This document shows positions 1-9,149 of a stretch of 42,545 nt of DNA, piece by piece. The DNA lies in contig PATE01000070.1 of assembly GCA_002712305.1 (NCBI GenBank), forward strand, positions 3,880 to 46,424, written 5' to 3'. Source of the DNA: Gemmatimonadota bacterium (GTDB lineage Bacteria > Latescibacterota > UBA2968 > UBA8231). A model generated the notes under the pieces. That model was not told the DNA's origin. It saw only the letters and a program-made list of their open reading frames with translations, and made no database searches. The translations under genes were made by a program, and so were the position numbers. Position 1 is the stretch's first letter. Each line of letters opens with the position of its first letter.

Positions 1-567
1 GGCGTGGGGATTGTGATACAGATTCGCCGTCAGGTCTGTTGGGCCAAAGGCGATACAGTCGAGACCCGGACGGGCTAGCTCGCTGGTGCTGGTCACCGCT
101 GCCACGGATTCAACCTGACACCAGAGCACACCGTGATCGTTCCACCAGGCACCGTACTCCTCCCAGGAGGATCTCTCGCCGACACCCACGCGATTCGCGC
201 CGCCAAAGCTCCGCATCCCCATGGGTGGATAGTAGAAACTGTCGATCGCTTCATCGACGGTGGCCACATCCTCGACCTGCGGCACCTCGATCCCTGTCGG
301 GCCAAGATCGAGATAACGACCGATCAGGTAGGCTTCGCGCGTGTGCCGAATCCGGTAACGCACGGGCACTGAAAACTCCTGTGCGATCTGACAGTAGGCG
401 ACGAGCCGATCGTCACTGTGCGGAGAATGCTGTGAATCCGCTTGAACGAAGTCGTAGTCGCGGACATTGAGGGCCCGCTCGAAGTCTTCCCGCGTAGACC
501 AACTGGGAAGGCTGACGCCGAGGATGTCGTCGCCATTGCGAATGCGCTGTTTGAGGCCGCGGGCCAT
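1..567 (-). CDS. HpcH/HpaI-family aldolase, 3' end cut by window edge
   Basis: Reading leftward from the ATG at 567, the frame stays open for 189 codons to the window edge, so the C-terminus is missing. The start has an excellent Shine-Dalgarno (GGAGG, five bases before ATG). The protein reads like the HpcH/HpaI aldolase / citrate lyase beta family, class II metal-dependent aldolases that cleave 2-keto-3-deoxy sugar acids to pyruvate or tartronate semialdehyde plus an aldehyde. Supporting stretches are the core segment GIEVPQVEDVATVDEAI, then YPPMGMRSFGG (family pattern YPP-G-RG-G), WCQVES (metal-ligand Glu region) and the D-IAFGPTDL strand near the cut. It follows the alpha/beta hydrolase gene after a 104-base gap in the same direction and may be the last member of the catabolic run. 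The substrate cannot be told from the sequence. Confidence 0.85.
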   Translation of the reverse strand, partial: MARGLKQRIRNGDDILGVSLPSWSTREDFERALNVRDYDFVQADSQHSPHSDDRLVAYCQIAQEFSVPVRYRIRHTREAYLIGRYLDLGPTGIEVPQVEDVATVDEAIDSFYYPPMGMRSFGGANRVGVGERSSWEEYGAWWNDHGVLWCQVESVAAVTSTSELARPGLDCIAFGPTDLTANLYHNPHA

Positions 568-671
568 TTCTTCCTCCGTGGACGATCATTCCGATGCTGG
601 AAGGCGACTCTATGTGCAGGCGCCAAAGTAGGACGGTCTCAACCCACCAGCAATGACCACGGGATCAAGCA

Positions 672-1832
672 CTACGATCTCGCTTCGAAGCTGCCCAGCC
701 ACCCTTCGAGGATGTACTGAGGGTTGCCGATCTCGTCCGGTCGGAGGCAGGCCAGGTCATGAGGAATGTGCTTCAGGCCCAGATCAGGAAGGGTCGCACC
801 CCGTTGATGCAGCGGTGTTCCGTAGAGTTTCTCCAGTTCGATGCCTTGGCCGTCACACCACTGCCCGGAGTTCACCGTGGGTAACTCCCGGATCTGCTCG
901 AGGGTCCAACCCGGTGTTCCGAGGTGACGATGGATCCATTCGAGGGCGACCTTGTAACCATGGTAGGGACGGTGCCCCCCGTCGGGCTCAAACCAGCAAG
1001 CCAGGCGACCATCATCAAAGTTTGGCGAGGCATCGGCCAAGGCTCGTTGGGTTCCCTCCCAAGCGGTGCCATCGCCCTCTCGGTCGATGATCGTGTCCGC
1101 GTCTCCGTTCAGGAACAAGACCGCGCAGTGTGGCGCCGCCAGGGACAGGAACTCTGGCCAGTCGCATCGTTCGCGCAATCGCTGATTGGGAATTCTCGTG
1201 CAGAACTTGCCGGTCTGCGTCATGTAGTCAGAGACTGCCCACCCCGACACGAGGGCCAGCTTCAAGCGCGTGTCCAGGGCCAGCATCCACGTGGCCTTTG
1301 CCCCACCAAGTGAATTGCCGGCCACACCGATCCGATCGGCATCGATGTCGCTTCGGCTTTGCAGGAAGTCAATTCCGCGCATCGTGTCGAACACCAACTT
1401 GCCCATGATCAGCCGTCCCGCCTGATCCGCCGCATCGTGCACGGGCTCAGGGTCGTGGGCACGGGTCCCCATCCCACCTGAGATGTGGCGTTCCTCCTCG
1501 CCGACGGGATCCAGCACGAGGCACGCGATACCCAGCCTCGCGTAGAGCTGTCCCACGTAGACGAACTGCCACTGACTCTTGCTGCCGCCGTGCCCGCAGG
1601 TGATCACCACGGCGGGCATCTTCTGGCTTGACGCCCTCGGCCGATAGAGGACCGACGGAACACGAGACCCTGGCTCGCTCGTCCAGATCCACTTCTCGAT
1701 CACAATGCCTTCACGCTCGATCGTGCCGCGCGCCTCAGGCGCCAGATCGCACCGCTCCGAAGGGATCCCGAGCAGGTCGGTCAGATCCTGGCGAAGGCCA
1801 TCGCCCCGCGTGCGCTCGTTCGGTTCAACCAT
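672..1832 (-). CDS. alpha/beta hydrolase, acetyl-xylan-esterase / dienelactone-hydrolase-like
   Basis: A 386-residue protein with the alpha/beta hydrolase layout. An oxyanion-loop region CGHGGSK lies near residues 79-85. The nucleophile elbow GNSLGG places the serine at residue 174. An acid follows in NGDADTIID (Asp245 or Asp250), and the catalytic His is in DGGHRP (His287). No signal peptide is visible, so it should act in the cytoplasm. Large hydrolases of this type (often called acetylxylan esterase or dienelactone hydrolase family) de-esterify sugars or small organic esters. The actual substrate is unknown. The gene starts 12 bases after the sulfatase stop, with AGGGG before the ATG, so co-transcription is very likely. 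Together with the sulfatase and aldolase it suggests stepwise breakdown of modified carbohydrates or organic acids. Confidence 0.85.
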   Translation of the reverse strand: MVEPNERTRGDGLRQDLTDLLGIPSERCDLAPEARGTIEREGIVIEKWIWTSEPGSRVPSVLYRPRASSQKMPAVVITCGHGGSKSQWQFVYVGQLYARLGIACLVLDPVGEEERHISGGMGTRAHDPEPVHDAADQAGRLIMGKLVFDTMRGIDFLQSRSDIDADRIGVAGNSLGGAKATWMLALDTRLKLALVSGWAVSDYMTQTGKFCTRIPNQRLRERCDWPEFLSLAAPHCAVLFLNGDADTIIDREGDGTAWEGTQRALADASPNFDDGRLACWFEPDGGHRPYHGYKVALEWIHRHLGTPGWTLEQIRELPTVNSGQWCDGQGIELEKLYGTPLHQRGATLPDLGLKHIPHDLACLRPDEIGNPQYILEGWLGSFEARS

Positions 1833-1844
1833 GCCCCTACCGTC

Positions 1845-3236
1845 TCAATAGAACAGCGTCGGTGGTTCACCTGTATTCACATCCAGCGTCGGTCCGTCGG
1901 GCTCGACGCCGTCTTCGATCAACACATCCCAATAGGGATCGCGCGCCTCCCGCAGCATCTCCACGAGGCGACGACGCATCGCCACACACTGATCCGGATT
2001 CGAGGCCGCCAGATTCACACGCTCGAAGGGGTCTTCCTGCAGATCGTACATCCGTTCTGTTCGATCTTCGAGGAAGGCGTACTTCCAGCGGTCATTGACC
2101 AGGCCTCGCCAGTCGGGCATACCCAGATTCCATCGCGGGGAGCCTTGCATTTCGAGCAGCACATCTTCGGGTGCCGAGAAGGATCCCTCGCCGGTGATCG
2201 CCGGTGCAAAGTCGGTCCCCTGACTCCAGCGCGGCGCCGGTTCGTCGATCAGACCCAACGTCGTGGCCAACAGGTCGACGAGACTGAACATGCCGTCATC
2301 GATCACGCCTCGCGCCGGGATGTGTCCGGGCCGATGAAAGATCGCCGGAATCCGCACCGACTCTTCGTGACAGTGTTCCTTGGTGTTGAAGCGACCGTGA
2401 CTCCCCATGTAGTCGCCGTGATCGGAGAAATACACGGTGAGCACATCTTCGAAGCCCTTTCCCCCCCCGAGCGTCTCCATGAGTCGACCGATGTTCCAGT
2501 CGAGATTCTCAATCATGGCGTAGTAGGTGGCGAGGTGTTTTCGCATGTCATCGCCACCGATGAAGTTGTCCCGTACCTCGAGACTGTGGAGATCGAATCG
2601 TTCCCAGCGTTCGGGCACGATCAGCGGGAAGTGCGGCGGCGTTACCGACAACACGAGAAACAGAGGTTCGTCGGAATCGTAGTTGCGCAGGTAGTCGATC
2701 GCCCTGTCCGTCAACGCATCGGTTTCATACCCCTCCAGCGGCGTGGGATCGATGTTGTCCCCTTCGTAGATCGAACTGTTGAAATGCTGGTTCAGATTCT
2801 CGAAACCGAACCAGTCTTCGAACCCGGCACGATGTGCCTCGGGCGTTCGATTCCGTGAGCCGCCACTGAATTGCCCCGTGTCATCCTCCTCGACCGAAGG
2901 AGGCACTTGATTGCGCACGATGCCGCAGTGCCACTTGCCGAAATAAGCCGTGCGATAGCCCTGCTTCCTCAATTCGGTCGCGATGCTGGGCGCCGTCGGC
3001 TTGAACACGTCGAAGAACCCCTGCACCGCGCCTGCATGGGCGTGACGACCAGTGAAGATCGTGCCGCGTGAGGGCGTGCAGATCGGGCAGTTGGCATACG
3101 CGCGATCGAAGCTCACGCCCTCCGACGCGAGCCGATCCATCCACGGCGTCTGCACATTCGGATCGCCTGCATGGCCCATCGCCTGACCGCGATGCTCATC
3201 GGAGAGGATGTAAAGGATGTGGGGCCGAGCACTCAT
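1845..3236 (-). CDS. sulfatase (formylglycine-dependent arylsulfatase type)
   Basis: A 463-residue sulfatase of the alkaline-phosphatase superfamily, which hydrolyses sulfate esters. The N-terminus PHILYILSDEH supplies a metal-binding Asp (Asp13; the usual pair is D-D, here D-E). The signature CTPSRG at residues 53-58 carries Cys53, the residue converted to formylglycine by a maturase, and matches the C-x-P-S-R consensus. GYRTAYFGKWHCG is the second family signature, with the Lys and His that contact the sulfate. Further on, YFSDHGDYMGSHGR holds the C-terminal metal ligands. No clear signal peptide is seen, so a cytoplasmic location is possible. The start overlaps the preceding stop by four bases (ATGA), indicating translational coupling to the upstream secreted-protein gene. 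No sulfatase-maturating enzyme is present in the window. Confidence 0.95.
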   Translation of the reverse strand: MSARPHILYILSDEHRGQAMGHAGDPNVQTPWMDRLASEGVSFDRAYANCPICTPSRGTIFTGRHAHAGAVQGFFDVFKPTAPSIATELRKQGYRTAYFGKWHCGIVRNQVPPSVEEDDTGQFSGGSRNRTPEAHRAGFEDWFGFENLNQHFNSSIYEGDNIDPTPLEGYETDALTDRAIDYLRNYDSDEPLFLVLSVTPPHFPLIVPERWERFDLHSLEVRDNFIGGDDMRKHLATYYAMIENLDWNIGRLMETLGGGKGFEDVLTVYFSDHGDYMGSHGRFNTKEHCHEESVRIPAIFHRPGHIPARGVIDDGMFSLVDLLATTLGLIDEPAPRWSQGTDFAPAITGEGSFSAPEDVLLEMQGSPRWNLGMPDWRGLVNDRWKYAFLEDRTERMYDLQEDPFERVNLAASNPDQCVAMRRRLVEMLREARDPYWDVLIEDGVEPDGPTLDVNTGEPPTLFY

Positions 3237-4150
3237 GGGAGCTTCAGCTGTTGGCGGTAGGACTCGTGCCCAAGATCGTTCAACTGCCAGTAGGGCAGAC
3301 GCATCGACGCCAGCAACTGCCCCTCACCTCCGTCGTTGTCTCGCCACTGCAGGATCCTGCGTGGATACGCCGCATCCACCCACATGGTCACTTCCCGATT
3401 CAGATAGTTCCACGTCCAGGGAATGGCGGAGTACGTCGTGCCGTCGAGATCGATCGATTCGGGCGCGCCCTTTCGGATCGTCGCTTTGACGAGAGCCCGC
3501 GGCTTGTGTCGCATGCGGAACTGCCACAACTCGGGCAACATCTGTACCGTGCGCGTCTCACCTGAGGCCATGAAGAGCCCCTTGAGTTCACGGATCTCGA
3601 TGGGCAGGTGATCTTCGCTGACGAACCGATCCGGGCGATCAAATCGCCATCCTTGTTTGCCCTCGCGCTCGAAGTAGCTGTTGAGATCTCCGAAGATGGC
3701 GTCGTCTCGAAGTTGAACCTCTTCGAAAACGTGACCGCACCATTCCTGGGCGCTCAAGGTGACCTTGCGCGCTTCGAAGGGCGATCCCGGTTCCGACGGG
3801 CCACCTTCCACAGCACTGAAGACACTCGTCATCACCGAGTATGGGTAGATCCCGGTAAGAAACTTCAGCGTCTTGTTGAGTTTGAAAGTGTATACGCGTT
3901 CCTGCTGCGGTTGATTGGATTCTACCTTGATCAGAGACTGCCGATTGATCTCCTCCGTGACGAAGATCATGACACTGTGTCCCTCGCGTGTCTCTCCGTA
4001 CCGAGGCTGCGTCACGCGATAACTCGAGAGTTCCGCGCGGCCATCACCCCAGTAGTCGTAGAAATCCTCGTCGGCCATCACGTCGATCGTCATCAGACCC
4101 ACCATTACGACCCGCGCGAGCATTGCGACGGGTCTTCCAATCTTCATCAT
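3233..4150 (-). CDS. secreted conserved protein of unknown function (Bacteroidota 'Maf-labelled' family)
   Basis: About 305 residues. I placed the start at the ATG at 4150, which overlaps the hydantoinase stop as ATGA. A longer frame begins at 4180 but would bury its first ten codons in the upstream gene. The N-terminus MMKIGRPVAM followed by a hydrophobic run ending near MADEDF looks like a signal peptide. The mature protein begins YDYWGDGRAELSSY and continues RYGETREGHSVMIFVTEE, LTGIYPYSVMTSVF and SAQEWCGHVFEE. This order resembles, from memory, a secreted family common in Bacteroidota that databases often label 'septum formation inhibitor Maf', although it is unrelated to true Maf nucleotide pyrophosphatases. 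The function is unknown. It sits between hydantoinase and sulfatase with four-base overlaps on both sides, so it is co-translated with both. Confidence 0.8.
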   Translation of the reverse strand: MMKIGRPVAMLARVVMVGLMTIDVMADEDFYDYWGDGRAELSSYRVTQPRYGETREGHSVMIFVTEEINRQSLIKVESNQPQQERVYTFKLNKTLKFLTGIYPYSVMTSVFSAVEGGPSEPGSPFEARKVTLSAQEWCGHVFEEVQLRDDAIFGDLNSYFEREGKQGWRFDRPDRFVSEDHLPIEIRELKGLFMASGETRTVQMLPELWQFRMRHKPRALVKATIRKGAPESIDLDGTTYSAIPWTWNYLNREVTMWVDAAYPRRILQWRDNDGGEGQLLASMRLPYWQLNDLGHESYRQQLKLP

Positions 4151-7100
4151 CCTGCCTTCTGCTCTTCCGGCTTCTCGCACGAAGCCTCAACTGCACCGTA
4201 TCCACCTCCGCCCGGTGTCTCCATGATCAGACGGTCGCCAGGGCCCACCTCGACGCCGTCGATCGCCTTCAATTCACGCACAGTGCCATCTGCGCGAATC
4301 CATCGCTGGCGGCCCGGTGCTCCCGCCTCGCCTCCATCTAAACCATGGGTTCCATGGTTTCGATGCTGGGTCAGCAACGACAGGGACATGTCCTGCAGAA
4401 ACGTCAGTTCCCGCACACAACCCTCTCCCCCACACCAGCGTCCTTGCCCTCCCGAATCGGTGCGAACCTCGAATCGTTCGATGCGCACCGGATAACGCCG
4501 CTCAACGATCTCCACATCGGTGATCCGCGTATTGGTCATGTGGCTATGCACGGCATCCGCGCCTGCGAATTGACGGCCAGCCCCCGTGCCACCGCACACA
4601 GTCTCGTAGTAGCCAAAACTCTCGTTGCCGAAGAGCGTGTTGTTCATCGTTCCCTGGCTACCCGCCATCAGCCCAAAGGCCTTCAGCAGCGTATCCACCA
4701 GACGCTGACTCGTTTCTACGTTGCCTCCACCCACAGCCGGCGCCTCATCTGTGTCGAAGGGTGGACTCAGAATCCCGGGTGGGATCACGATCTCGACGGG
4801 TTCGAGCAGGCCTTCGTTCAGCGGCAGCGATTCCTGCACGAGCAGACGCAGAACGTAGGTCAATGCGCTGTAGACGATGGCGGGTGTCGCATTCAGATTA
4901 CCGGGATGAACGTCCCCACTGCCGCCAAAGTCGATTCGTGCAGTGTCGCCGTCCACTTCGATGGAGACTTCCAGAGGCGTGCCATCATCGAGTTCTTCAC
5001 GAGCGCCATACACGCCGTCGGCGAGCCGACCGAGGGCGTGGCGGACACCGGCCGCCGCTTCCTGTCGCAGGGCGTCCATGTGTCCAGCGACCACGTCTTC
5101 GCCATGGTGGCGGGCCAGATCCTGAAGGGCTGCGCGGCCCCGGTGATTGGCCGCCAGCGCCGCCTCCAGATCGGCCAGGTTTTCATCGATCGCTCGAGAT
5201 GGACAATCGGCAGACGCCAGAAGCGCCTCCAAATCCTCCCAGAGAACGTGTTCCTCACGCACCAGATGACGCGGTGCGATCACGACGCCTTCCTGTGCGA
5301 GGCGGGTTGCATCGGGCGGCATGGAACCTGGGCGAGTCCCACCGATCTCAGCATGATGGGCGCGGCTGGCCACCCAGGCGAGAAGTCGCCCGGTCTCACC
5401 GTGAACAGGGGTCACGAGGGTGACATCGGGCAAATGTGATCCGCCATAACCGGGATGATTGGTGATGGCCGTATCCCCTGGCTTCAGCTCGAGCGACGAA
5501 GACACTGTGCGCACACACAGTCCGAGCGCACCGAGATGTACCGGAATGTGGGGTGCATTCACCACGAGTCGACCCACTCCATCGAGGACGCCACAAGAGA
5601 AGTCGAGTCGCTCCTTCACATTCGTCGACAGCGCCGTTCGCTGCAGGGCCGTTCCCATCTCCCTGGCGATGCTTTCCAGTGCATGGGTGAACAGCGCCAG
5701 ACGTACCGCCTCGGGTTGTGGAGTCCCTGCTGTCTCGGCACCGGAACGCTTGTCTGTGCATTCCAGAAGAAGACTTCCCTCATCACCTACACTCGCCGTC
5801 CACCCCGCGGCGACGAAGGTGGCACTGTGTCGCTCGAAGATCAGTCCCGGCCCCTCGATGGCGGCCTCCAGCGCCTCCCGTGGCCACGCGTCCACTTCGC
5901 GCCAACCATCGGCGGCCCATACCCGTCGCTGCTGAGGACCTGATGCGGTCGTCATCGAACGCCCGACGGGAACGTCGGCAAGATCGGTCGAGGCCACGAC
6001 CCGCATGGACTCAACCTCGATCGGGCGTGAGGGTGGAGCATGGCCATACAGCGACACATAGGCGTCGACGAAGGTCTCAGCGGGCGGTCCCCCATCCGCG
6101 TCGACGATGATGGTCGATTCCTGCCCCCTCAGTCGGAGATTCAGCAGTCGGCGCCGCACAGCCACGAGGGACGCGGGGACTCCCTCGTTGACGATGGCGC
6201 CCTTTGACTGGGCGGCAAGCTCGTCAAACCACGTCGGCAGATCCTCTTCAATGTCACTCAGCAGCCGTAGAACCTGGCGCTCGGCAAAACGCTCGATCGC
6301 TGCGGCACCGAGCCCACGAGCCGACAGCAACCCCGCGTCGGTGGGGATCAATACACGATCGATGCCGAGACGTGAAGCGACACCACAAGCGTGTTGCCCC
6401 CCTGCGCCTCCGAAGCTGACCAGAGCGAACTGGGTGGGGTCGACACCCCGTTCCAACGACACCCGACGAATGGCCGCCGCCATGCGATCGTCGGCGATGG
6501 CGATCAGCCCGGCCAGCACTTCGTGGTCGGACGCGTCGGCTCCACCTGATCGATCGTCTCGCATCTGACGCTGCAACTGGTCCAGAGCGGCCTGAGCGGC
6601 TTCGATACTCACGGGAATCTCGAACTGTGTGGCATCGAGACGACCCAGCAGGAGGTTTGCGTCGGTGACGGTCAGAGGTCCGCCTGCACCATAACAGGCC
6701 GGACCGGGATGAGCACCGGCGCTCTCGGGGCCGACGCGCAGCCGTCCGCCGGAATACGAGCAGATCGACCCGCCACCGGCAGCGACGGTTTCGATGGCCA
6801 ACGCCGGGGCGACCAGATGAGCGTCGCCCACTCGGTGCTCGAAGTTGTAGTCGAAATCGCCATCGTAGCGCGCCACGTCCGTGCTCGTGCCGCCCATATC
6901 GAAGGTCAGAATACGCTCGAAACCGGCACGCCGGGCGGCCTCTGCGGCACCGGCCACTCCACCTGCGGGGCCACTGAGAAGACTGTCCTTCGTCCGATAG
7001 TCGGCCCGCTGCGTCAGTCCGCCGGCACTGGTCATCACATGGAGATCCTGCCCACCGAGGGCCGACTCCACGCGATCGAGGTAGGCGCCGACGACGGGCG

Positions 7101-7944
7101 TCAGATACGCATCGACCACGGCCGTCTGCGCCCTCGGCAGGATCTTGATCAGCGGAGCCAGCTGGGAAGAGATCGACACATTCTCCATTCCCTGCTCGAT
7201 CAGGAAAGCGGCCAGGTCCAGCTCATGGGACGGATTCCGATAGGCGTGAACCAAGGCAATGGCGGCACTGCGGACACCAGCCTCGACGAGTTTTCGTATG
7301 CGCGGTGCCAGTTGCGCGGGATCGAGCTTGCGTTGCACCTGCCCCTGCGCGTCGAGCCGTTCATCGACCTCCACGACGGCCGTATACAGGACAGCGGGCT
7401 TCTCGATCTGAAGCGCGAACAGATCGGGACGCTGCTGGTCTCCGATCAGCAGCAAATCTCCGAACCCCTTGGTAACGAAAAGCGCCGTCGGTGCGCCTTT
7501 GCGTTCGAGCAAGGCGTTGGTGCCCCGCGTCGTGGCCAGACGCATCGACATCTGTGGCAGGGGCTGATCGGCGGGCGTCTCCGTCACCACGCGGGCGGCT
7601 AGAACGGGGGCCTCCTCCCCGGTGAACAGCTCGATCGCCACCCCCGGAGACAGACCCGCAAGCGGCTCGGTGACACGCAGCCTCTTTTTCTTCGGGTCAT
7701 ACTGCGTGACGATGGTGTGTTCCTGCTCGCCCAGGATGCGCAGACCGAAGCCGCGACAGAAATCGGCAGCCTCCGGCCACCGAGCCACCACATCAAAGGA
7801 CAGATCGTCGACAGTCGAGTCAATCCGGCCACGTAGAGCAGAGGAGGAAAGCACTTTGCAGCGACGCAGATCGCCATTCGGCGACAGCGCCAGGCAGTCG
7901 GTGAAGGTGCCGCCGGTGTCGACCCAGACCTGCCAATCGGTCAT
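4147..7944 (-). CDS. fused hydantoinase A/B (5-oxoprolinase-type, ATP-hydrolysing)
   Basis: A 1265-residue single chain joining the two hydantoinase subunits, the architecture of ATP-dependent 5-oxoprolinase (usually about 1,250-1,290 residues). The HyuA half opens with VWVDTGGTFTD (nucleotide-binding, residues 6-16). It continues with TTRGTNALLERKG, LLSGPAGGVAGA, TFDMGGTSTDVARYDG, VGPESAGAHPGPACYG and SFGGAGGQHACGVA. The HyuB half begins near LALFTHALESIAREMG and holds TNVKERLDFSCGVLD, NHPGYGGSHLPDVTLV, SRAHHAEIGGTRPGSMPP, CGGTGAGRQF and the Gly-rich end METPGGGGYGAVEA. Enzymes of this family open 5-membered cyclic amides such as 5-oxoproline or hydantoins using ATP, or carboxylate ketones. 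Which one applies cannot be decided here. It begins 10 bases after the stop of the four-helix membrane protein gene and overlaps the next gene by four bases. Confidence 0.93.
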   Translation of the reverse strand: MTDWQVWVDTGGTFTDCLALSPNGDLRRCKVLSSSALRGRIDSTVDDLSFDVVARWPEAADFCRGFGLRILGEQEHTIVTQYDPKKKRLRVTEPLAGLSPGVAIELFTGEEAPVLAARVVTETPADQPLPQMSMRLATTRGTNALLERKGAPTALFVTKGFGDLLLIGDQQRPDLFALQIEKPAVLYTAVVEVDERLDAQGQVQRKLDPAQLAPRIRKLVEAGVRSAAIALVHAYRNPSHELDLAAFLIEQGMENVSISSQLAPLIKILPRAQTAVVDAYLTPVVGAYLDRVESALGGQDLHVMTSAGGLTQRADYRTKDSLLSGPAGGVAGAAEAARRAGFERILTFDMGGTSTDVARYDGDFDYNFEHRVGDAHLVAPALAIETVAAGGGSICSYSGGRLRVGPESAGAHPGPACYGAGGPLTVTDANLLLGRLDATQFEIPVSIEAAQAALDQLQRQMRDDRSGGADASDHEVLAGLIAIADDRMAAAIRRVSLERGVDPTQFALVSFGGAGGQHACGVASRLGIDRVLIPTDAGLLSARGLGAAAIERFAERQVLRLLSDIEEDLPTWFDELAAQSKGAIVNEGVPASLVAVRRRLLNLRLRGQESTIIVDADGGPPAETFVDAYVSLYGHAPPSRPIEVESMRVVASTDLADVPVGRSMTTASGPQQRRVWAADGWREVDAWPREALEAAIEGPGLIFERHSATFVAAGWTASVGDEGSLLLECTDKRSGAETAGTPQPEAVRLALFTHALESIAREMGTALQRTALSTNVKERLDFSCGVLDGVGRLVVNAPHIPVHLGALGLCVRTVSSSLELKPGDTAITNHPGYGGSHLPDVTLVTPVHGETGRLLAWVASRAHHAEIGGTRPGSMPPDATRLAQEGVVIAPRHLVREEHVLWEDLEALLASADCPSRAIDENLADLEAALAANHRGRAALQDLARHHGEDVVAGHMDALRQEAAAGVRHALGRLADGVYGAREELDDGTPLEVSIEVDGDTARIDFGGSGDVHPGNLNATPAIVYSALTYVLRLLVQESLPLNEGLLEPVEIVIPPGILSPPFDTDEAPAVGGGNVETSQRLVDTLLKAFGLMAGSQGTMNNTLFGNESFGYYETVCGGTGAGRQFAGADAVHSHMTNTRITDVEIVERRYPVRIERFEVRTDSGGQGRWCGGEGCVRELTFLQDMSLSLLTQHRNHGTHGLDGGEAGAPGRQRWIRADGTVRELKAIDGVEVGPGDRLIMETPGGGGYGAVEASCEKPEEQKAG

Positions 7945-7954
7945 GTGACGGCGA

Positions 7955-8461
7955 TCAGTGCGGATGCTCGGAGCGCTCGATGCGCAGAAACCACATCTCG
8001 TACAGGGGAACGACGATGCACAGAAGCATCGTGATCCCGAGCAGAGCGGAGTTGATCGGCGCGAGAATGCCGAAACCGGGTGCCCCGTAGCGAATCAGCC
8101 AGGGCTTGGCGAGATCGAGGGCGATATAGACGAAGCAGGACGAGATGACGAAGGTCTTCCATCGTTGACTCCACGCGCTCATCAGGAACAGATGTCCCGT
8201 GGTCATGAAGATGATGGGCATGATGAAGAAGTGAAAGTGCGTCGTCTCCGTGAGCTCCGTCGCTTCCTTCGGAAACTGCATGCCCTCTTCATCGCCGGCA
8301 TAGTAGGCCGTCGCGCCCTCTGTATCGAGGCCGGTTCGCTCGAAGGACATGTAGATGGAAAAGGCCGACCCGGCGAGCATGAACACCAGGAAGTAGGTCA
8401 TGATCAACTTGGTGTTCAGGTCCATGCGGGCGAGCAAAGACCGATTTGTGAAGTAACGCAT
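7955..8461 (-). CDS. four-helix membrane protein with conserved-looking histidines
   Basis: 168 residues with about four membrane segments (roughly 17-38, 78-97, 103-118 and 132-158). Helix 2 is preceded by TTHFHFF and contains TTGHLFLMSAW, giving His75, His77 and His90 near or in the membrane, a spacing that could bind haem or metal. I do not recognise a named family. The sequence LNTKLIMTYFLVFMLAG followed by a short extracytoplasmic loop (GATAYYAGDEEGMQFP) suggests a small redox or transport partner. The gene lies directly after the FMN-binding protein gene (20-base gap) and 10 bases before the hydantoinase. Its constant company with the flavoprotein would be the best clue to a role. The start at 8461 is the first ATG and gives a plausible short basic N-terminus (MRYFTNRSLLAR). 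Confidence 0.8.
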   Translation of the reverse strand: MRYFTNRSLLARMDLNTKLIMTYFLVFMLAGSAFSIYMSFERTGLDTEGATAYYAGDEEGMQFPKEATELTETTHFHFFIMPIIFMTTGHLFLMSAWSQRWKTFVISSCFVYIALDLAKPWLIRYGAPGFGILAPINSALLGITMLLCIVVPLYEMWFLRIERSEHPH

Positions 8462-8481
8462 GGACCGCCGTAGAGCTGGAC

Positions 8482-9147
8482 TCAGCGCCTCGAGGTGAGA
8501 GGATCGCGATAGATCAGCTCGGTAAGAGCCAGTGTCTTGCGCACGCCGTAGTTGAGTGCACGCACCGACAACGTGGCGCCAGTGATATTGATGATGTCGC
8601 GATCGATGCGAATGGGATCCTCGCCATCCTTTCCGCGATACTGCCGCAGGAATCGCGTGCGTCGCACTTCTCCACCACGACTCTCACGGTACACGAGCAC
8701 AGCCACTTCCTGGATGCTCAGATCCGCGCCAACGCCCACCATGAAAGTGATGGGCCGGTACTTTCCGACTTCTTCGGTGAGTGCCGCGTATCCCAGCAAT
8801 TCCTCCTGGGCACCGCGGGCAATATACACGGCAAAGGAATCGTCTACAACGCGACGGCCGAGTCGTTCGCTGATCTCGGCACGGGCCGTGCTGTCGATCA
8901 TGTGCACGCGACGTTCGAAGTGGGTCGCATCCGGGAAGATCCGCGTGCGCGCTTGGGGCTCGGAGAGGTAGACCTGCACGGAGATCTGTTCGTCCGTGGG
9001 CATGGATTCAGCCGGCAAGGACTCAGCCTGAGCGGGTCTGCCCGTGAGGCAGAAACAGAGCAGCCCCATTGTCACGTGCCCGACGGTGGCGGTGACACGC
9101 TCTGCAGTTCGGCAGTACGGGTCGTCGACCATGCTTGGAAAGGCCAT
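8482..9147 (-). CDS. periplasmic FMN-binding (FMN_bind / NqrC-RnfG-like) protein
   Basis: 221 residues with an FMN_bind domain in the C-terminal two thirds. The segment YRPITFMVGVGADLS (residues 130-144), then VYRESRGGEVRR and finally NITGATLSVRAL (residues 187-198) match the family order; Thr192 is the position that carries covalent FMN in NqrC and RnfG. The usual flavinylation motif has Asp three residues before the first Ser/Thr of the S/T-G-A-T box. Here that position is Ile, so covalent attachment by ApbE is uncertain. The N-terminus has a hydrophobic run ending RPAQA at about residue 41, a probable signal peptide; an internal ATG (Met27) would give a shorter leader. The start follows the porin stop by two bases, so the two are probably one transcript. 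Known relatives move electrons outside the cytoplasm. A ferric reductase role beside the Feo genes is my inference. Confidence 0.88.
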   Translation of the reverse strand: MAFPSMVDDPYCRTAERVTATVGHVTMGLLCFCLTGRPAQAESLPAESMPTDEQISVQVYLSEPQARTRIFPDATHFERRVHMIDSTARAEISERLGRRVVDDSFAVYIARGAQEELLGYAALTEEVGKYRPITFMVGVGADLSIQEVAVLVYRESRGGEVRRTRFLRQYRGKDGEDPIRIDRDIINITGATLSVRALNYGVRKTLALTELIYRDPLTSRR

Positions 9148-9149
9148 AC

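Noticed and set aside
4345-5439. 364-residue plus-strand frame inside the hydantoinase gene
   Set aside because: The minus strand encodes an unbroken 1265-residue enzyme with all motifs.
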